NCBI RefSeq assembly: GCF_028858725.1
Contig: NC_084761.1
Location: 19,932,501 to 19,996,500 of the forward strand
Source: Colius striatus
Taxonomy: Eukaryota > Chordata > Aves > Coliiformes > Coliidae
DNA: 64,000 nt
Direction of reading: 5' to 3'
Shown piece after piece: positions 61,096-64,000 of the stretch. The translations under genes and the position numbers were made by a program. How positions within the stretch are numbered: position 1 is the first letter of the stretch; each line of letters opens with the position of its first letter. The notes under the pieces are model-generated. The model was not told the DNA's origin and did not search any database. It saw nothing but the letters and a program-made list of their open reading frames with translations.

Positions 61096-63324
61096 TTAGA
61101 GTGGCGAGTCAGAATTGAGTTGGGCTCTGTTAAGAGAAGAGGAAAGGAGAATACTTAAAAGAAGGTTCAAGAACAGTTGTCATTGCTTAGCATTGTGCAG
61201 TTAAGGATGAGAGGTCTGCTACCAACTCTATGTGTTATCTTGAGGCACAGGGAGAATAAAGATGTTTCAAAAGCAATTACTGAAATCCTAGTGTGTCTAT
61301 ATTTGGCAACTTGCTAAGAAACTTTTGCAGCATGAGTTTCTGCATTTACTTGCATCAAGAAATTCATAACTTGGAAATACCAATTCTTGACATATGCTAC
61401 TGTAAGTAAGGGGAAGATGAATTTTTTAAAGCCTCATCTTTAAAAGAGAAACAAACTGTGTTCCTCTCCCTTCAGACAGTTGCCAATACCCAAAAGTTTA
61501 GAGGTGATGTATCGGCTTGAACAAGGACCTTGCAGCAGAGTCAGAAAAACTAAGACTAATTCTAGAATTAAGCAGCAATTTCTCATGTTCTTTAAATCCA
61601 ATTAAGAGAAGATGGAAAGTATCACTAAGAAATCCTACAAACTGGCTTTTTTTGAGAGATTTACCACCAGTCAACTGCGCAAATTGAGAGGGAATGGGAC
61701 TTACTTGGCCAAAATTGCCTTTATGATCAACTGCACCCAGGGAGCAGTGGGCTCCAAGCACACCTCTCTGCCGTCCTTCAGAGTAGCTCTGCAAAACAAG
61801 GGGTAAAGAAAAGTCAGGAAACCACCACATGGATTGGCTTTACTCACAGAATCTGATGTTGCATTTTTAGATTAGTTAGTATAAATTTATCCCAGCTACT
61901 CTAGGTTAGACTTGGCCGTTTTGTTATATGTGTTTTACAGATGAGGAGATGAAAACCATTGCAGTCACACATTCCCAAAAGTCTTTCTCAATATATGTGG
62001 GTACTTGGTTTGAATTTGTTTGCATTAGTAAAGCTTTCATATACAATGATTGAACTTCCAGGAGTGAAAAGGTGCTTTAGCTGTATAAGGATTTAAACAT
62101 TTTTGTCCCTCCTCTGTGCTATTCAAGACCAGATTAGTTTTGCTGTTTCTCTAAATCTGCTTGTGGGAACTTAATTTTTCTCTCTGAGACCGACACAGAG
62201 TATTTTAATGATAGTTTTGCCTGCCTAATAAATGCAGGATTTAAACTATGGTGCTACCTTGTGATTCAAGAACTGACTACCTCGTGTCAGCCTGTACCTA
62301 TTGTATTTGTCATGAAACGCAAAAGCCCTTGCAGTGGCAGCAGCAACAGAGGGGATGTGAAGACGAGGGAGGGTCTTGCAGAGCTACTTACATGACTTCA
62401 ACATTCTTGCAGTGGGGGCCACTCTGTGTCAGCTTGACATCTTGAATGGATTTAGGAGGGATGAACTTTGAATGAGTGGCTACACACTGGCACCGGAGCT
62501 CAGTTGCCATCCTTGCCAGGGTCATACCTGCACACACAAAAGGAAGATAGTGGTTTGAGATGCGGTTTTACCATCACTATATTGGACGTGATTTCTCTAT
62601 TTTAACAACATTATCAAGTAAAATACTGCATTTGTCCAAGCTGCCTAATTCCTCATGGTGCACAGATCAGTTGCCTGTTTGTTTCAGAGAAGCTGATACC
62701 CAAGTACATCTAAAACTAAACATATTTTTAAACTAAACCCACATATTTTATGGTTACTTGTACTGGCCACGTTGTTTAGTTAGTCACGTTTTAATACGTG
62801 GATCTACAAATGGGCAGCTATACAGAAAGTTCAGCTCTAGATTTCTTTGTTAATTTGAAGCTTATCTATGCTTTTATGTTCATATTGTTCATTCTCCGTT
62901 CCCAGCTGTATATTACTTGTTTGAGGCAGTATGATCATTAAGTAAAACATATGAGATTGTAAACTATGTGAGAAGGGAGAGAAACATTCAAACACTTAAG
63001 AAGAAGATCCTGTCTCTAGCTGCATATGCTTCAGTGAACCGTAGAAACAAAGCAAATTTAAGTTATATCCTTAAACTTTTTCCCACAAGATGTCAGTAAC
63101 TCTTCAGTACAAGAGCTATGCGGTAGCTTTCTGACTGAGAAGTTGCTGAAATCTCTCAAAGGAAATTAATTTGCTGAAACAGATATAAAGCTATCTCTCT
63201 GCAAAGACCAGTATCTTAGTTGATGCCTAGACAATACTACAGCCACAGGAGGGATTTACTGACCTTGAGACATAGCTGCTGAAATCAGGAAGAGAGCCAG
63301 GACAGCCACCAATTTGCCGTTCAT
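61096..63324 (-). CDS. CXCL8: CXCL8 (interleukin-8), complete
   Basis: Secreted ELR-positive CXC chemokine that recruits heterophils/neutrophils via CXCR1/CXCR2. Minus-strand exons: 63264-63324, 62392-62527, 61705-61788 and 61096-61126, phases 1, 2, 2, all GT/AG. The product is 103 residues, the length of chicken IL8L2 (CXCLi2, 9E3/CEF4). It has a leader [23 protein letters not shown] at 30-32, CQC at 33-35, [20 protein letters not shown] with Cys 60, [19 protein letters not shown] with Cys 76 and Trp 83, and the tail [10 protein letters not shown], almost the chicken ending. All four disulphide cysteines are present. The promoter and AU-rich 3'UTR show inducible, unstable expression. Base composition is ordinary, unlike the GC-rich chemokines at 37 and 45 kb. 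Confidence 0.97.
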
Positions 63325-63434
63325 GATTAGATGGGAGTTTTTTGCTGGCTTGTTTAGCTCTGTCTGGTTCTGTGGAGCAGTGGCTTCTCTTGTCCCAGAG
63401 GATGTCTGATACCTGATCTGGGCAATCCATCTTG

Positions 63435-63442
63435 CTTATATA
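63435..63442 (-). promoter_or_regulatory. CXCL8 TATA box
   Basis: TATATAAG on the minus strand about 110 bp upstream of the start codon. This predicts transcription starting near 63405-63412 and a 5'UTR of roughly 85 nt. Confidence 0.85.
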
Positions 63443-63490
63443 CAGTTTAGTGCCCGGTGGGTGCTCTACTAGCCTGTAGATTGCGTTAGA

Positions 63491-63500
63491 GGAATTTCCC
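63491..63500 (-). promoter_or_regulatory. NF-kB site of the CXCL8 promoter
   Basis: GGGAAATTCC on the minus strand, a full kB consensus 49 bp upstream of the TATA box. This is the spacing known for the human IL8 promoter, where the site drives TNF/IL-1/LPS induction. Confidence 0.85.
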
Positions 63501-63511
63501 AGATGCAGTAA
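63501..63511 (-). promoter_or_regulatory. Possible C/EBP (NF-IL6) site
   Basis: TTACTGCATCT abuts the NF-kB site on the distal side, where human IL8 has its C/EBP site. The match to consensus is only partial. Confidence 0.4.
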
Positions 63512-63514
63512 AAA

Positions 63515-63521
63515 TGAGTCA
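63515..63521 (-). promoter_or_regulatory. AP-1 site of the CXCL8 promoter
   Basis: TGACTCA (a perfect AP-1/TRE heptamer) lies 14 bp distal to the NF-kB site, preserving the AP-1 - C/EBP - NF-kB - TATA order of the mammalian gene. Confidence 0.8.
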
Positions 63522-64000
63522 CATGACAGTTGTGAAACTCTTGGCTACACGACGAGGAATTATTCTGTTGAGAATTACATACTGTATTAATTTATTCAAA
63601 TATGTAAATAATAGCCATGCATACCAATTTCTTTTGTAGACTTTTGGAAGTTTCATGCTTTTTGTAATGCCTACCCTTATTTAGTAATATAACTTTATGA
63701 AGGTTTCAGTTCTGGTTGTAACTTTTTATTATTTTCTTCATGGTAATGGTAATGACCATTCTTGGTAGGGATGCCACACATACTTAAATCTTTATCTCTG
63801 TTTATGACAATAGATTCTACTTACCTAATTTTAAGCCACTGAATTAGAAATCGTGCAGTACTGGAATCACCAGCAATCACCAAAAATCACTGGGGCTAGG
63901 ATTTTAACTCAGCATTATTTTAATGTTAATGGTTTTAATGTTTGTTTTGTTTTGTTCTGTTTTTCTGTTCAAGTGGCATCTTGGAAAGTAAATTAATCTC
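63522..64000. other. Upstream of CXCL8, no gene recognised
   Basis: AT-rich DNA to the window edge; no exon seen. Confidence 0.55.

Noticed and set aside
1-64000. CRISPR arrays, bacterial operons, rRNA and tRNA genes
   Set aside because: None seen. Gene structure, repeats and composition are vertebrate.

Overview
This window is vertebrate nuclear DNA, almost certainly from a bird. It has small exons with GT/AG introns in AT-rich sequence, several CR1 LINE copies whose 3' ends carry the repeated ATTCTGTGA motif, CpG-island promoters, and a CXC chemokine locus whose last gene encodes a protein very close in layout to the 103-residue avian CXCL8. Most of the 64 kb is non-coding and every gene I can support lies on the minus strand.

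Layout, left to right. (1) 68-10616: the 5' part of MTHFD2L (mitochondrial methylenetetrahydrofolate dehydrogenase/cyclohydrolase). Three coding exons are present, the start codon sits in a CpG island at about 10.1-11.1 kb, and the remaining exons lie beyond the left edge. (2) 11.1-27.2 kb: about 16 kb with no gene I can recognise, only simple repeats, a possible G-quadruplex and old CR1 scraps. (3) 28.0-31.1 kb: an ELR-positive CXC chemokine of ordinary base composition. (4) 36.3-37.3 kb and 44.8-45.6 kb: two very GC-rich, compact ELR-positive CXC chemokine genes. Their promoter, exons 1-3 and introns 1-2 are about 98.5% identical over some 590 bp, while their flanks and last exons are unrelated. 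(5) 46-60.3 kb: no recognised gene; CR1 copies, one interrupted by an apparent solitary LTR of about 0.93 kb. (6) 61.1-63.5 kb: CXCL8 (interleukin-8), complete, with a textbook TATA, NF-kB and AP-1 promoter and an AU-rich 3'UTR.

The order MTHFD2L - CXC chemokines - CXCL8 matches the conserved amniote neutrophil-chemokine cluster. The four chemokines share the same intron phases (1, 2, 2), an 84-nt exon 3 and the four-cysteine CXC fold, so they are tandem relatives that presumably attract heterophils through CXCR1/CXCR2-type receptors. The point that most deserves a second look is the 590-bp near-identical tract shared by the two GC-rich genes. It covers TATA box to intron 3 and stops abruptly on both sides, which fits gene conversion between paralogues that keep private C-terminal exons and 3'UTRs. 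The exon models come from reading splice signals and reading frame by eye. The last exons of the 28-31 kb gene and the 36-37 kb gene are the least certain parts.
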